Origin: Reyranella soli
Lineage (GTDB): Bacteria > Pseudomonadota > Alphaproteobacteria > Reyranellales > Reyranellaceae
Direction of reading: 5' to 3'
NCBI RefSeq assembly: GCF_007992495.1
Contig: NZ_BKAJ01000145.1
Coordinates: 1-34,702 of the forward strand
Length of the DNA: 34,702 bases
In this document: in pieces, positions 7,964 through 16,399 of the stretch
Layout: the number at the start of each line of letters is the position of its first letter
How positions within the stretch are numbered: the stretch's first letter is position 1
Made by a program: the position numbers and the translations under genes
The notes under the pieces: model-generated
The model's input: the letters and a program-made list of their open reading frames with translations, nothing else
What the model was told of the DNA's origin: nothing
The model's database searches: none

Positions 7964-9535
7964 ATGCAAGACGATTACGACTTCATCATCATCGGCGGCG
8001 GCTCGGCCGGCGCCGTCCTGGCGGCGCGGTTGAGCGAGGATCCCACCCTCCGCGTCCTGCTGCTCGAAGCCGGCCGCGACTTCCGCACCGCCGAGACGCC
8101 GCAGCATCTCAGGATTCCCAATCCGTTGCGCGCCATCGCCGACGACGACTATCGCTGGCCCAAGCTTCTAGCCCGCCGGACGGAACGCCAGGAGCCCAAG
8201 CTTCTGTGGCGCGGCCGCGCCATCGGCGGCAGCTCGACCATCAACGGCCAGATCGCCATCCGCGGCGTCCCCGAGGATTTTGCCGACTGGGTCGCCGAGG
8301 GCGCCAAGGGCTGGGGCTGGCAGGAGGTCCTGCCTTACTTCCGCAGGCTGGAAAGCGACGTCGATTTCGGCGATGCGCCGTATCACGGCAAGACCGGCCC
8401 GATCCCGGTCTATCGCGCGCCCATCGAGCAATGGGGCCATGTCGACCGCGCGATGATGAAGGCGTCGCTGGCCCTGGGCTACGGCTGGTGCCCCGACCAC
8501 AATGCGCCCGAGGGAAGCGGCGTGGGACCCTACGCGATCAACAGCCGCGACGGACTGCGCATCTCGGTCAATGACGGCTATCTCGAATCGGCGCGCGGCC
8601 GCGCCAACCTGACGATCGTGGGCAACGCGGTGGTCGACACGCTGACCTTCGAAGGCAATCGCCCGCATGCCAACGGCGTCCGCGTACAGATCGGCGGCGA
8701 GCAGAGATCCGTGCGGGCGCGGCGCGAAGTGATCCTGTCGGCGGGCGCGATCCATTCGCCGGCGATCCTGCAGCGGTCCGGCATCGGACCACGCCGCCTG
8801 CTGGACGGCCTCGGCATAAAAGTCGTGGCCGACCGGCCGGTCGGCGAGCATCTGCTCGACCATCCGATCCTGGGGCTGATGCTCGAGCTGCGCCCCGATG
8901 CACAGGTCAGCACGCTGGCCCATCGCCACACCAACTGCTGCCTGCGCTACACCTCAGGCCTCGCCGGATCGGGCGTCAACGACATGATCATGATCGCGGG
9001 CAACCTGCGCCCGGCGGAGGACGGCGGCACGGCGCGCGCCCGCCTCGCCGTCTCGGCCTTCCAGGCCCTGAGCGAGGGCAGCGTCCGCATCACCACGCGC
9101 GATCCCGCGGTCGATCCTCGCGTGGACGAACGCATGCTGAGCCACGACAGCGACCTTCTGCGCATGCGCGACGGCGTGCATCGGATGCGCGAGATCGGGC
9201 TGCACGAGGAGGTCCGCGCCATCGCCACGCGCGTCGAATACGGCATGACCGGCCGTTCGATCGAACAGCCCTTCTCGGCCCGGGAGCTGGACGACTGGAT
9301 GTTCGCCGAATGCTCCGACGCCCAGCATGCCAGCGGCACCTGCCGCATGGGCGCGGCCGACGACCCGCGATCGGTGGTCGATCCCGACTGCCGGGTGATC
9401 GGTTGCAGCGGGCTCAGGGTCATCGACGCCTCGGTCATGCCGACCGTGGTACGGGCCAATACCCATCTGACGACGGTGATGACAGGCGAAAAGATGGCCG
9501 ACCACCTCAAGCAATCGGTCAAATCTCACGCCTAA
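7964..9535 (+). CDS. GMC-family FAD-dependent oxidoreductase
   Basis: Flavoprotein of 523 residues, similar in length to choline and alcohol dehydrogenases of the GMC family. The N-terminal dinucleotide-binding fold has IIIGGGSAGAVLAARL (about 8-23) and LLLEAG; the second family signature is LLWRGRAIGGSSTINGQI; the PROSITE-type motif REVILSAGAIHSPAILQRSGIG follows near residue 250. The C-terminal catalytic region has AQHASGTCRMG with the probable active-site H455 and RANTHLTTVMTGEKMAD with N499/H501. It oxidises an alcohol or polyol, passing electrons to oxygen or a quinone; the substrate is not evident. ATG 7964 lies just after a weak GAAGACGGG ribosome binding site. There is no signal peptide, so it is probably cytoplasmic. 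Confidence 0.92.
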   Translation: MQDDYDFIIIGGGSAGAVLAARLSEDPTLRVLLLEAGRDFRTAETPQHLRIPNPLRAIADDDYRWPKLLARRTERQEPKLLWRGRAIGGSSTINGQIAIRGVPEDFADWVAEGAKGWGWQEVLPYFRRLESDVDFGDAPYHGKTGPIPVYRAPIEQWGHVDRAMMKASLALGYGWCPDHNAPEGSGVGPYAINSRDGLRISVNDGYLESARGRANLTIVGNAVVDTLTFEGNRPHANGVRVQIGGEQRSVRARREVILSAGAIHSPAILQRSGIGPRRLLDGLGIKVVADRPVGEHLLDHPILGLMLELRPDAQVSTLAHRHTNCCLRYTSGLAGSGVNDMIMIAGNLRPAEDGGTARARLAVSAFQALSEGSVRITTRDPAVDPRVDERMLSHDSDLLRMRDGVHRMREIGLHEEVRAIATRVEYGMTGRSIEQPFSARELDDWMFAECSDAQHASGTCRMGAADDPRSVVDPDCRVIGCSGLRVIDASVMPTVVRANTHLTTVMTGEKMADHLKQSVKSHA

Positions 9536-9584
9536 CGCAACCCCTAGGGTGGCGGCGCGGCAAACCGCATCGTAAAAGCGAACC

Positions 9585-10817
9585 GTGGCCTACGCCGTCA
9601 GCGCCTTATCTCACCGTTCCGAGCACATGTCGCCTGCGGCCGTGGCACTCGCCGTGCTGCTGCACGCGCTGGTCGCACTGGCGCTGTGGTGGGTGGCGCA
9701 GGAACCCAAGGCGCCGGCCGAGCCCGCCTTGGAAGTCTACTTCGAGCCGGCGCCCAAGCCGGAAGAAAAGCCGCCAGAACCCGAACAGCGGCCGGAGCAG
9801 AAGCCCGAGCCACCCAAGCCGGAGCCGCAACCGCAGCCGCAGCCTCAACCACCGCCGCCGCAGGTCATCCCGCCCATCGAGGCGCTGGCGCCGCCCGCCG
9901 AGATCGTCGCCGAGAAGCCGACCCAGGCGCCGCCCAAGGGCGACAAACCCAAGGACGCCGAACTCGCGCCGCCGCCGCCGCCATTGCAGGACGTCCTGCC
10001 GTCACCCGATCAGGATTTGGTGGCACCGCCGACAGCGGCCGAGTTCAAGGAGCTCGCCAAGGTCGAACCCGCTCCCACACCGCCGCCACCGACGCCGCCC
10101 GCGCCGATGCCTGTACCGCCGGCGCCAACGCCTCCGGCCGCGCCACCGACACTGCAGTTGCAGAGCATCCTGCCCTCACCCGGCGAGGACCTGCCGGCGC
10201 CGACGGCGGCCGACTTCGCCAAGGTCGAGCCCAAGCCGCCCGCACCTGCACCTCAGGAGAAAAAGCCGCCGGAGCCGCCCAAGCCGCAGCAGCAGGCGCT
10301 CGCCAAGCCGCCAGAGAAACCACCAGAGAAGCCACCCGAGAAGCCGCAGCCGCCGCAGCAACATCAGCAGCAGCAACAGCAGGCCAAGCCGCCGATGCCG
10401 CAGCTGCAGAAGCCGCAGTACCAGCCCTCGCCGCTCAGCACCGCGCCGTCGCATCGGCCGCCGGCCGGCACGCAGTCGGACAACCCTTCGCCCTCGCCGT
10501 TCGTCAATCCGGCGGACACCTACAACAAGGCGCGTGCCGCCGATAACTATCTCTGGCAGGTCGTGCGCCGGCTGCAGGGCTATCGCTATAGCGCGAACGT
10601 CAGCGCCACGCAGGGCATCACCGTGGTGCGGGTGGTCATCGCTCGCGACGGCCGGCTGCTGAACGTCAGCGTTTCCCGCTCGAGCGGCGTTCCCGAGTTC
10701 GACCAGGGCGTGCTGGCCGGCGTGCGCTCGGGTTCGCCCTATGCGCCGCTGCCGCCCGACATCAAAGGCGACAGCGCCACCTTCGACCTGCCGCTGGTGT
10801 CGACCAGGCGCATGTGA
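9585..10817 (+). CDS. TonB-like energy-transducing protein, proline-rich
   Basis: Protein of 410 residues with TonB architecture: a short cytoplasmic N-terminus, one membrane anchor (about 17-37), a long proline-, glutamate-, lysine- and glutamine-rich periplasmic spacer (about 40-300), and a C-terminal domain (about 314-410) with the TonB-like GITVVRVVIARDGRLLNVSVSRSSG...FDQGVLAGV pattern. It would carry proton-motive energy from an ExbB/ExbD complex to outer-membrane receptors, or act as a TolA-like protein. No exbB, exbD, tolQ or receptor gene lies nearby. The spacer holds two related segments at 134-162 and 192-216, each with LPSP, DL, APTAA-type and AKVEP elements, an internal duplication. 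Start is GTG 9585; the ribosome binding site is poor. The gene stands alone. Confidence 0.82.
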   Translation: MAYAVSALSHRSEHMSPAAVALAVLLHALVALALWWVAQEPKAPAEPALEVYFEPAPKPEEKPPEPEQRPEQKPEPPKPEPQPQPQPQPPPPQVIPPIEALAPPAEIVAEKPTQAPPKGDKPKDAELAPPPPPLQDVLPSPDQDLVAPPTAAEFKELAKVEPAPTPPPPTPPAPMPVPPAPTPPAAPPTLQLQSILPSPGEDLPAPTAADFAKVEPKPPAPAPQEKKPPEPPKPQQQALAKPPEKPPEKPPEKPQPPQQHQQQQQQAKPPMPQLQKPQYQPSPLSTAPSHRPPAGTQSDNPSPSPFVNPADTYNKARAADNYLWQVVRRLQGYRYSANVSATQGITVVRVVIARDGRLLNVSVSRSSGVPEFDQGVLAGVRSGSPYAPLPPDIKGDSATFDLPLVSTRRM

Positions 10818-11157
10818 GTCCTGGTAGCTCGGCAGACAGGGTCGAGGCTGAACGCCGAACGCGATCGCATTCGCCGGAGGCCGCAGCAGCGCCTCGGGGT
10901 TGTCGACACAGGAAAGGCCCGGCGCGGCGCCTGCCGGGCACGATGGACTTCGGATGAACGATGCATAGAGCGGAGCCCACCCAGAGGCGAGCGACCGGCC
11001 ACCATAACTTGGGTTCTTCATAGAGTCAACTACAGTTCTAGTTTTTGCGCCCCATAAGGGGCTAAATGGCGCAAAAATGTTCGGGGTCGAACGTCGGTGC
11101 CAGCAGTGCTGGCAATCCCGTCGGCCATGGCCATCTCGTTAAAAGCTCTGTGACGAG
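10818..11157. other. Non-coding gap with nested palindrome
   Basis: I see no convincing gene in these 340 bp between the TonB-like gene and the convergent MFS gene. Near the MFS end is a 10-bp inverted repeat, TTTTTGCGCC at 11042-11051 and GGCGCAAAAA at 11068-11077, with a 16-base spacer. A smaller competing hairpin, GCCCC-ATAA-GGGGC at 11049-11062, uses part of the same left arm. The stem is AT-rich at its outer ends in an otherwise GC-rich region. Neither strand has a T-run after the stem, so it is not a textbook terminator; an operator or RNA switch-like structure is possible but unproven. Confidence 0.6.
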
Positions 11158-12417
11158 CTACTCGACCGCGGCGGCGTAAGGATTGGCCCACCGTCCGCCG
11201 GAGAGTCGAAACACCAGGAAGCCGATGATCGTCAGGTTGACGATGTTGAAGACGATGCCGGCGGTGAAGGCAGGCGCGTAGTAGCCGAAGTGATCGTAGA
11301 GGAAGCCCGCGAACCAGCTTCCCGCCGCCATGCCGCTCATCGCCGTGAACAAAGTGAGCGGCATGCGCCACGAGGCTTCCGACGGCGGGAAGATGTCGCG
11401 GATGGCGACCGAATAGGCCGGGATGATGCCGGCGAAGCCGAAGCCGAAGGCGGCGGAAACGGCGAACAGGCCGGCCTCGTCCTGGGTGAGCGAGAAGGCC
11501 GAGATGGCGAGCGCCTGGGTGGCGGAGCCCACCAGGATGGTGCGCAGGCCGCCGATGCGATCGGCCAGCGCGCCCCACGCCTGGCGAGCGACGAAGGCCG
11601 ACGCCAGCATGACCGACAGCATGGTGGCGCTGCGCGTCGGCGAGATGCCGAGGTCAGTGCAGAAAGCCACGAGATGCGCCTGCGGCACCGACATCGGGAT
11701 GCAGCAGCAGAAACCGGCGACGCAGAGCAGCGCCTGAACGACGTTGGGACGCATGCCGCCGATGCGCCGGCCGCCGGCCGTCACGTGCGGCAGGTGCTGC
11801 GGGACGAGAGGCAGCGGCGAGGGCTTCAGCAACAGCGTGGCGGGCAGGATCGCGACCAGCACCAGGACGGCAAAACCGACCATCAGCATCTGCCAGCCGA
11901 GGCTCGAGATGATGCGCTCGAACAGCGCCGGCCAGACGACACCGGCGACGTACTGGCCGGACGAGATCAGCGCGATCGCCGTGCCGCGCCGGCGGTCGAA
12001 CCAGCGGCTGAGATAGACCAGCAGCGGCGGATAGACACCGCCGTTGCCGAACAGCCCCATCAGCGCGTGGCCGATGAACAGCGACCAGATCCAGCCCAGC
12101 GACGACAGCAGCAGGCCGGCCGCGATCATGCCGGCGCCGATCGCCACCGTGGCGCGCACGCCGATGCGGTCGGACAGCCAGCCCATGAAGATGCCGCCGG
12201 CGCCGGTGCCGACCCACAGGAACGCGCCGGCCAGCGCCACCACCGAGCGGTCGGTGCCGAGCGATTCCTGGATCGGCTTCATGCCGACGACGATGAGCAG
12301 GGACGAGCCGAAGGACACCGACAGGATCGCCAGGATCAACCAGGCAGTCCGCCACGAGGCCTTGCTCTCAACACTTGCGGGCCGTGTCGCACCGCCGCCG
12401 GGCTCAGGCCCGTCCAT
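11158..12417 (-). CDS. MFS transporter, monocarboxylate/oxalate-formate type
   Basis: Inner-membrane transporter of 419 residues with 12 predicted hydrophobic segments. The first half has IFMGWLSDRIGVRATVAIGAG (motif A) and GNGGVYPPLLVYLSRWFDRRRGTAIA, a segment typical of the monocarboxylate porter and oxalate/formate antiporter branch; the second half has WGALADRIGGLRT. Family members move organic anions such as lactate, pyruvate or oxalate, but the substrate here is unknown. ATG 12415-12417 has a clear GAGGAA ribosome binding site five bases upstream. It is a single gene, divergent from the aldo/keto reductase 121 bp away and convergent with the TonB-like gene. Confidence 0.87.
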   Translation of the reverse strand: MDGPEPGGGATRPASVESKASWRTAWLILAILSVSFGSSLLIVVGMKPIQESLGTDRSVVALAGAFLWVGTGAGGIFMGWLSDRIGVRATVAIGAGMIAAGLLLSSLGWIWSLFIGHALMGLFGNGGVYPPLLVYLSRWFDRRRGTAIALISSGQYVAGVVWPALFERIISSLGWQMLMVGFAVLVLVAILPATLLLKPSPLPLVPQHLPHVTAGGRRIGGMRPNVVQALLCVAGFCCCIPMSVPQAHLVAFCTDLGISPTRSATMLSVMLASAFVARQAWGALADRIGGLRTILVGSATQALAISAFSLTQDEAGLFAVSAAFGFGFAGIIPAYSVAIRDIFPPSEASWRMPLTLFTAMSGMAAGSWFAGFLYDHFGYYAPAFTAGIVFNIVNLTIIGFLVFRLSGGRWANPYAAAVE

Positions 12418-12461
12418 ACTGTTTCCTCACTGCGAGCTTGCCTGCTCGTCTGAGGGCATTA

Positions 12462-12477
12462 TCGCGACATCGCGACA
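12462..12477. promoter_or_regulatory. Tandem 8-bp repeat in divergent promoter region
   Basis: TCGCGACA occurs twice back to back (12462-12469 and 12470-12477), each copy containing the palindrome TCGCGA. It lies in the 121-bp gap between the divergent MFS and aldo/keto reductase starts, where both promoters must be. Binding by a regulator is inference; the repeat itself is seen directly. Confidence 0.4.
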
Positions 12478-12538
12478 AACATGCGTTATTCGAATGCGAT
12501 TGGCTTCCGCTGTGCGCAACATTTGCTAGATTTGATCC

Positions 12539-13513
12539 ATGAAAACCAAGCTCCTCGGCCGCACCGGCGTCTCCGTCTCCGAACTCTGCTTCGGCACCAT
12601 GTCCTTCGGCGGCGATGCCGACGAAGCCACCTCGTCTGCGATGTACAAAAACGTCCGCGACGCCGGCATCAACTTCTTCGACACGGCCGACGAATACAGC
12701 AAGGGCAAGTCCGAGGAGATTTTAGGCCGCCTGATCCAGGGCCATCGCGACGAGCTGGTGATCGCCAGCAAGTGCAACAGCCAGCAGGGACCGGACGTGA
12801 ATGCGCGCGGCACCTCGCGCCGCCACGTCGTGCGCGCGGTCGAGGCCAGCCTGAAGCGGCTCGGCACCGATCGCCTCGATATCCTGTTCCTGCACCGCTA
12901 CGACGCGCTCACGCCGATCGAAGAATCGATGCGCGCCCTGGAAGACGTGGTGAGCGCGGGCAAGGTGATCTATCCCGCGGTCAGCAACTGGTCGGCGTGG
13001 CAGACCCAGCGCGGCCTCGACATCCAGGAGCGCAGCAACTGGGCGCGACTGCAGGTCATCCAGCCGATGTACAACCTGGTGAAGCGCCAGGCCGAGGTCG
13101 AGATCCTGCCGATGGCCGAGGCCAACGGCATCGGCGTCATCCCGTACAGCCCGGCCGCCGCCGGCCTGCTGTCGGGCAAGTATCTCGGCCAGGCAACGGG
13201 AAGGCTGAAGACCAACAAGATGTACGAGGCGCGCTACAGCGACGCCTGGATGTTCGAGGCGGCCGAGGAATACGTCGCCTTCTGCAAGGAGCGCGGCCTG
13301 CATCCGGTCAGCACGGCGATCGCCTGGGTGGGCGCGCATCCGGCGGTGACGGCGCCCATCATCGGCGCGCGCAACACCGATCAGCTCAAGGCCTCGCTCG
13401 ACGCCATCAAGATCGACATGACGCCGTCGCTGCGCGCCGAGCTCGCCGAGCTGTCGCGCACGCCGCCGCCGGCAACCGACCGGCTCGAGGAACAGAAGGC
13501 GGCTAGGGCCTGA
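12539..13513 (+). CDS. Aldo/keto reductase
   Basis: Cytoplasmic NAD(P)H-dependent oxidoreductase of 324 residues with a TIM-barrel fold. The AKR catalytic tetrad is intact: D48 and Y53 in FFDTADEYSKGKSEE, K78 in VIASK, H119 in LFLHR. The C-terminal cofactor-phosphate region is seen as APIIGARNTDQLKASLDA. The sequence fits the potassium-channel beta-subunit/YajO-like aldo-keto reductases, which reduce sugar or other aldehydes and ketones. ATG 12539 begins the typical MKTKLLGRTGVSVSELCFGTM opening; no strong ribosome binding site is visible, so weak or leaderless initiation is possible. The CBS-BON gene starts four bases after its stop, so the two are probably co-transcribed. Confidence 0.93.
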   Translation: MKTKLLGRTGVSVSELCFGTMSFGGDADEATSSAMYKNVRDAGINFFDTADEYSKGKSEEILGRLIQGHRDELVIASKCNSQQGPDVNARGTSRRHVVRAVEASLKRLGTDRLDILFLHRYDALTPIEESMRALEDVVSAGKVIYPAVSNWSAWQTQRGLDIQERSNWARLQVIQPMYNLVKRQAEVEILPMAEANGIGVIPYSPAAAGLLSGKYLGQATGRLKTNKMYEARYSDAWMFEAAEEYVAFCKERGLHPVSTAIAWVGAHPAVTAPIIGARNTDQLKASLDAIKIDMTPSLRAELAELSRTPPPATDRLEEQKAARA

Positions 13514-13517
13514 GCCA

Positions 13518-14195
13518 ATGCGCGCCAAGAACGTGATGTCGAGGCCGGTGACCATCAAGGCCGACGCAACCTTGCGCGATGCCGCGCGCGTGCTGGTCAA
13601 TTCGCGGTTCAGTGCGCTTCCGGTCGTCGATGAAAAGGGAGCGATGATCGGCATCGTGAGCGAGGTCGACCTGATCCGCCGCGTCGTCGGCGACGAGGGC
13701 GATCCGACGCAGCTTCATGCCCACCTCGGCGATCCCGATAGCCAGCCGGCGCTGGCCGCGCCGGTCGTCGAGGTCATGACGCGCGAGGTGATCACCGCCG
13801 ACGCGGAAACCCTGCTGGAGGACGTCGCCACCCTGATCCTGAAGCATCAGAAGAAGCGTATCCCCATCGTGCGCGACAGCGGCGTCGTCGGCATCGTGAG
13901 CCGGACCGATCTCGTCAAGGCGATGCTGTCGCACGGTGCCCCGATCACGCAGCCGGCGGCGGAATCGCCCAAGACCGACGGGGCCCTACGCCGCCAGGTC
14001 GCGGACGCCATTCACAAGCTCAATATTCCCCTCGGCGGCTCGTTCGACGTCGTCGTGCGTGACGGCTCGGCCCATCTCTGGGGGCAGGTAGCGAGTGTCG
14101 AGGAGGACCGGGCCTGCGAGTTCGCCGCCGCCCAGGTGCCGGGCGTCACCGGCGTGATGAGCCACATGCAGGTCGTGGGGCCGCACCTCAGATGA
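13518..14195 (+). CDS. CBS-domain pair plus BON domain protein
   Basis: Small regulatory-type protein of 225 residues. Two CBS motifs (about 1-56, VMSRPVTIKAD...LPVVDEKGAMIGIVSEVDL; and 83-137, VMTREVITADAETLLEDVA...PIVRDSGVVGIVSRTDL) form a Bateman module, usually a sensor of adenine nucleotides. A BON domain (about 155-220, ending in GVTGVMSHMQVVGP) follows; BON domains are thought to contact membranes or ligands. There is no signal peptide or membrane segment. It starts four bases after the aldo/keto reductase stop. Its last eight bases overlap the 3' end of the convergent CoA-transferase gene. The architecture is well known in proteobacteria but the role remains unclear. Confidence 0.9.
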   Translation: MRAKNVMSRPVTIKADATLRDAARVLVNSRFSALPVVDEKGAMIGIVSEVDLIRRVVGDEGDPTQLHAHLGDPDSQPALAAPVVEVMTREVITADAETLLEDVATLILKHQKKRIPIVRDSGVVGIVSRTDLVKAMLSHGAPITQPAAESPKTDGALRRQVADAIHKLNIPLGGSFDVVVRDGSAHLWGQVASVEEDRACEFAAAQVPGVTGVMSHMQVVGPHLR

Positions 14196-15405
14196 TCTTG
14201 CGGGTCTTCAGGTCCTTGATCTCCGCTTCGCTATAACCCAGCTCGCACAGCACCGCCTGGTTATGCTGGCCAAGTTCCGGCGCAATGCCGGGCTTGGCCG
14301 GCGTCTCGGAGAACTGCCAGGGCGTGCCGTGCACCTTGAGCTTCTTGCCGTACTTGGGATAGTCGACGTGGGTGACGTAGCCGTTGGCGATCACGTCGGG
14401 ATCGTTCGACGCTTCGAGCATCGTGTTGATCGGCGCCGAGACGATGTCGGCCTTGCGCAGCCTGGCCACCCAATCGTCGCGCGTGCCAGTGGCGAAGAGG
14501 TCGTCGAGCAGGCTGAGAAGCTCCTCGCGCTTGGCGTCGTTGTCGATGATGACGCCGAGATTCTCGAAACCCGCCGCCTTGATGCGATCTTGGAAGCCCA
14601 ATCCGGTCACGGCGTCCTTCCAGTTCTCCGGGCCGGTGAGCTGGAACACCAGCGGCTTGCCGTCGCGATCGTTGAACGAGGCGCTGATGCCGGGCCTCTC
14701 CGGCGTGCCGGTAATGCGTGCCTGGCCGGTCACTGGATTCTGGTTGCGCCACATCGTCGTGGTGAAGGTCCAGCCCATCAGGCGGACCAGCGAGCCCAGG
14801 AGCGACAGCTCGATCTTCTGGCCGACTCCCGTGGTGCGCGCGTGGGTGAGCGCCGCCAGCGCGCCGCCGAAGGCCAGCATGGCCGTCGATTCGTCGGCCA
14901 CCGAGGCGATGCCGGTGCGCATCTTCTGGCCCGGCATGGAATAGGCCTCGGCGATGCCGCCCAGCGCCTGCGCCATGGAATCGGTGCCGGGCAGATGGCC
15001 GTTGGGGCCGCGCGTGCCGTAGCCCGAGATGGAGACGTAGACGAGCTTCGGATTGACCTTGCGCAGCTCCTCCCAGCCGAAGCCGTTCCGGTCGGCCGCG
15101 CTCGGGCGGAAGTTCTGGCCGAAGATGTCGGCCTTGGCGACCAGCTTGTGCAGGATGGCGCGGCCCTCGGGTGACTTGAGATTGAGCGTCACGCTCTTCA
15201 CGCCGCGATTGTTGGTCTCGAAGAAGGTGCTGGGCATGCCGGGCAGCACGGTCATGCGGCGCGAGCCGTCGCCGCCGTCGGGCGGCTCGATCTTGATCAC
15301 GTCGGCGCCGAGGTCGGCCATCAGCATGTAGGGCACGGTGCCCGCCTGCGCCGTCGAGCAGGAAACGACCTTCACGCCCTGGAGCGGGCCCCACTTCTCC
15401 GACAT
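14188..15405 (-). CDS. Class III (CaiB/BaiF) CoA-transferase
   Basis: Cytoplasmic CoA-transferase of 405 residues, usual for formyl-CoA:oxalate and related class III enzymes. Family features are the opening GPLQGVKVV, MLMADLGADVIKIEPPDGGD, NNRGVKSVTLNLKSPEGR, FGQNFRPSAADRNGFGWEEL, and VYVSISGYGTRGPNGHLPGTDSMAQALGGI, where D142 matches the position of the catalytic aspartate. The CoA donor and acceptor acid are unknown. Its start lies 16 bp after the stop of the second peptide-importer ATPase, with GGGAG upstream, so it is probably the last gene of that operon. This suggests the imported compound may be, or may become, an organic acid that needs CoA activation; that link is inference. Confidence 0.92.
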   Translation of the reverse strand: MSEKWGPLQGVKVVSCSTAQAGTVPYMLMADLGADVIKIEPPDGGDGSRRMTVLPGMPSTFFETNNRGVKSVTLNLKSPEGRAILHKLVAKADIFGQNFRPSAADRNGFGWEELRKVNPKLVYVSISGYGTRGPNGHLPGTDSMAQALGGIAEAYSMPGQKMRTGIASVADESTAMLAFGGALAALTHARTTGVGQKIELSLLGSLVRLMGWTFTTTMWRNQNPVTGQARITGTPERPGISASFNDRDGKPLVFQLTGPENWKDAVTGLGFQDRIKAAGFENLGVIIDNDAKREELLSLLDDLFATGTRDDWVARLRKADIVSAPINTMLEASNDPDVIANGYVTHVDYPKYGKKLKVHGTPWQFSETPAKPGIAPELGQHNQAVLCELGYSEAEIKDLKTRKII

Positions 15406-15421
15406 CTCACGCTACTCCCGT

Positions 15422-16399
15422 TCAGGCATTATCGAACAAATGGCACGCCACGGCGTGCCCCGGCGAGACCTCGCGCAAGGCCGGCTCCTGCTGGCTGCAG
15501 CGCGGCATGACGTAAGGGCAGCGCGTATGAAAGTGGCAGCCGGCCGGCGGATTCAAGGGCGACGGCACCTCGCCACGCAATTCGATCTCTTCCTCACTGC
15601 GGCCCGGCCAGGCCACCAGCACGGCGGAGAACAGCGCCTTGGTGTAGGGATGCCGCACGTCGGCGAACAGCTGCTCGGTCGGCGCCTTCTCGACGATCTT
15701 GCCGAGATACATCACCACCGTGTGGTCGGCCATGTGGCGCACGGTAGCCAGATCGTGCGCCACCAGCAGGTAGGCGACGTTGTCCTGCGCCTGGATATCC
15801 TTCAGGAGGTTCATCATCTGGGCGCGGATCGACACGTCGAGCGCCGACACCGGCTCATCGAGCACGATCAGCTTGGGCCGCGAGGCGAGCGCCGCGGCCA
15901 GCGCGACGCGCTGGCGCTGGCCGCCGCTGAACTCGTGCGGATACTGCTCGGCCTGCTCGGGCCGGAGGCCGACCTGCAGCAGCAGCTCGCGGACGCGGCC
16001 AGCGATCTTCTCCTTGTCGCCCCAGCCGTTGACGATCAGCGACTCGGCGATGGTGCGCCCGACCTTCATGCGCGGATTGAGCGACGACCAGGGATCCTGG
16101 AACACCGCCTGCACCTTGGCGCGATAGGCTTTCAGCGCGTCGCCCTGCAGACCGCTGATCGGCTCGTCCTCGAGCAGGATGCGGCCCTCGGTCGGCTCCT
16201 CGAGGTTGAGGATCATGCGCGAGGTCGTGGTCTTGCCGCAGCCCGATTCACCCACCAGGCCCAGCGTCTCGCCGGCCTTGATGTCGAAGGAGACATCGTC
16301 GACCGCCTTGACGTGACCGAGCGTGCGCGAAAACAGGATCCCCTTGGTGAAGGCGAAATGCTTCTTCAGGCCCTCGACGCGCAACAGCTGATCGCTCAT
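15422..16399 (-). CDS. Peptide-type ABC transporter ATPase (DppF-like)
   Basis: Cytoplasmic ATPase of 325 residues, the normal DppF/OppF length. Walker A GESGCGKT is at 50-57, the Q-loop is in AVFQDPWSSLNPRM, the signature is FSGGQRQRV, and Walker B is LIVLDEPVSALD. The C-terminal oligopeptide-transporter extension is present, with HPYTKALFSA and a cysteine-containing CHFHTRCPYVMPRC segment common to this family. The start ATG at 16397-16399 overlaps the upstream ATPase stop (ATGA); the frame is open further to 16702 but that region lies inside the other ATPase gene. It should form a heterodimer with the DppD-like protein encoded upstream. Confidence 0.93.
   Translation of the reverse strand: MSDQLLRVEGLKKHFAFTKGILFSRTLGHVKAVDDVSFDIKAGETLGLVGESGCGKTTTSRMILNLEEPTEGRILLEDEPISGLQGDALKAYRAKVQAVFQDPWSSLNPRMKVGRTIAESLIVNGWGDKEKIAGRVRELLLQVGLRPEQAEQYPHEFSGGQRQRVALAAALASRPKLIVLDEPVSALDVSIRAQMMNLLKDIQAQDNVAYLLVAHDLATVRHMADHTVVMYLGKIVEKAPTEQLFADVRHPYTKALFSAVLVAWPGRSEEEIELRGEVPSPLNPPAGCHFHTRCPYVMPRCSQQEPALREVSPGHAVACHLFDNA

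Noticed and set aside
9740..10420. Tandem repeat array or CRISPR-like pattern in the TonB spacer
   Set aside because: The repetition reflects Pro/Glu/Lys/Gln-rich codons in one reading frame; there are no regular unit lengths or unique spacers.
10818..11040. Small coding gene in the gap after the TonB-like gene
   Set aside because: Short open frames exist on the minus strand, but none has a ribosome binding site, a recognisable motif or plausible composition.
11042..11077. Intrinsic terminator for the TonB-like or MFS gene
   Set aside because: The stem ends in A residues on both strands and no T-run follows, so it lacks the required signature.
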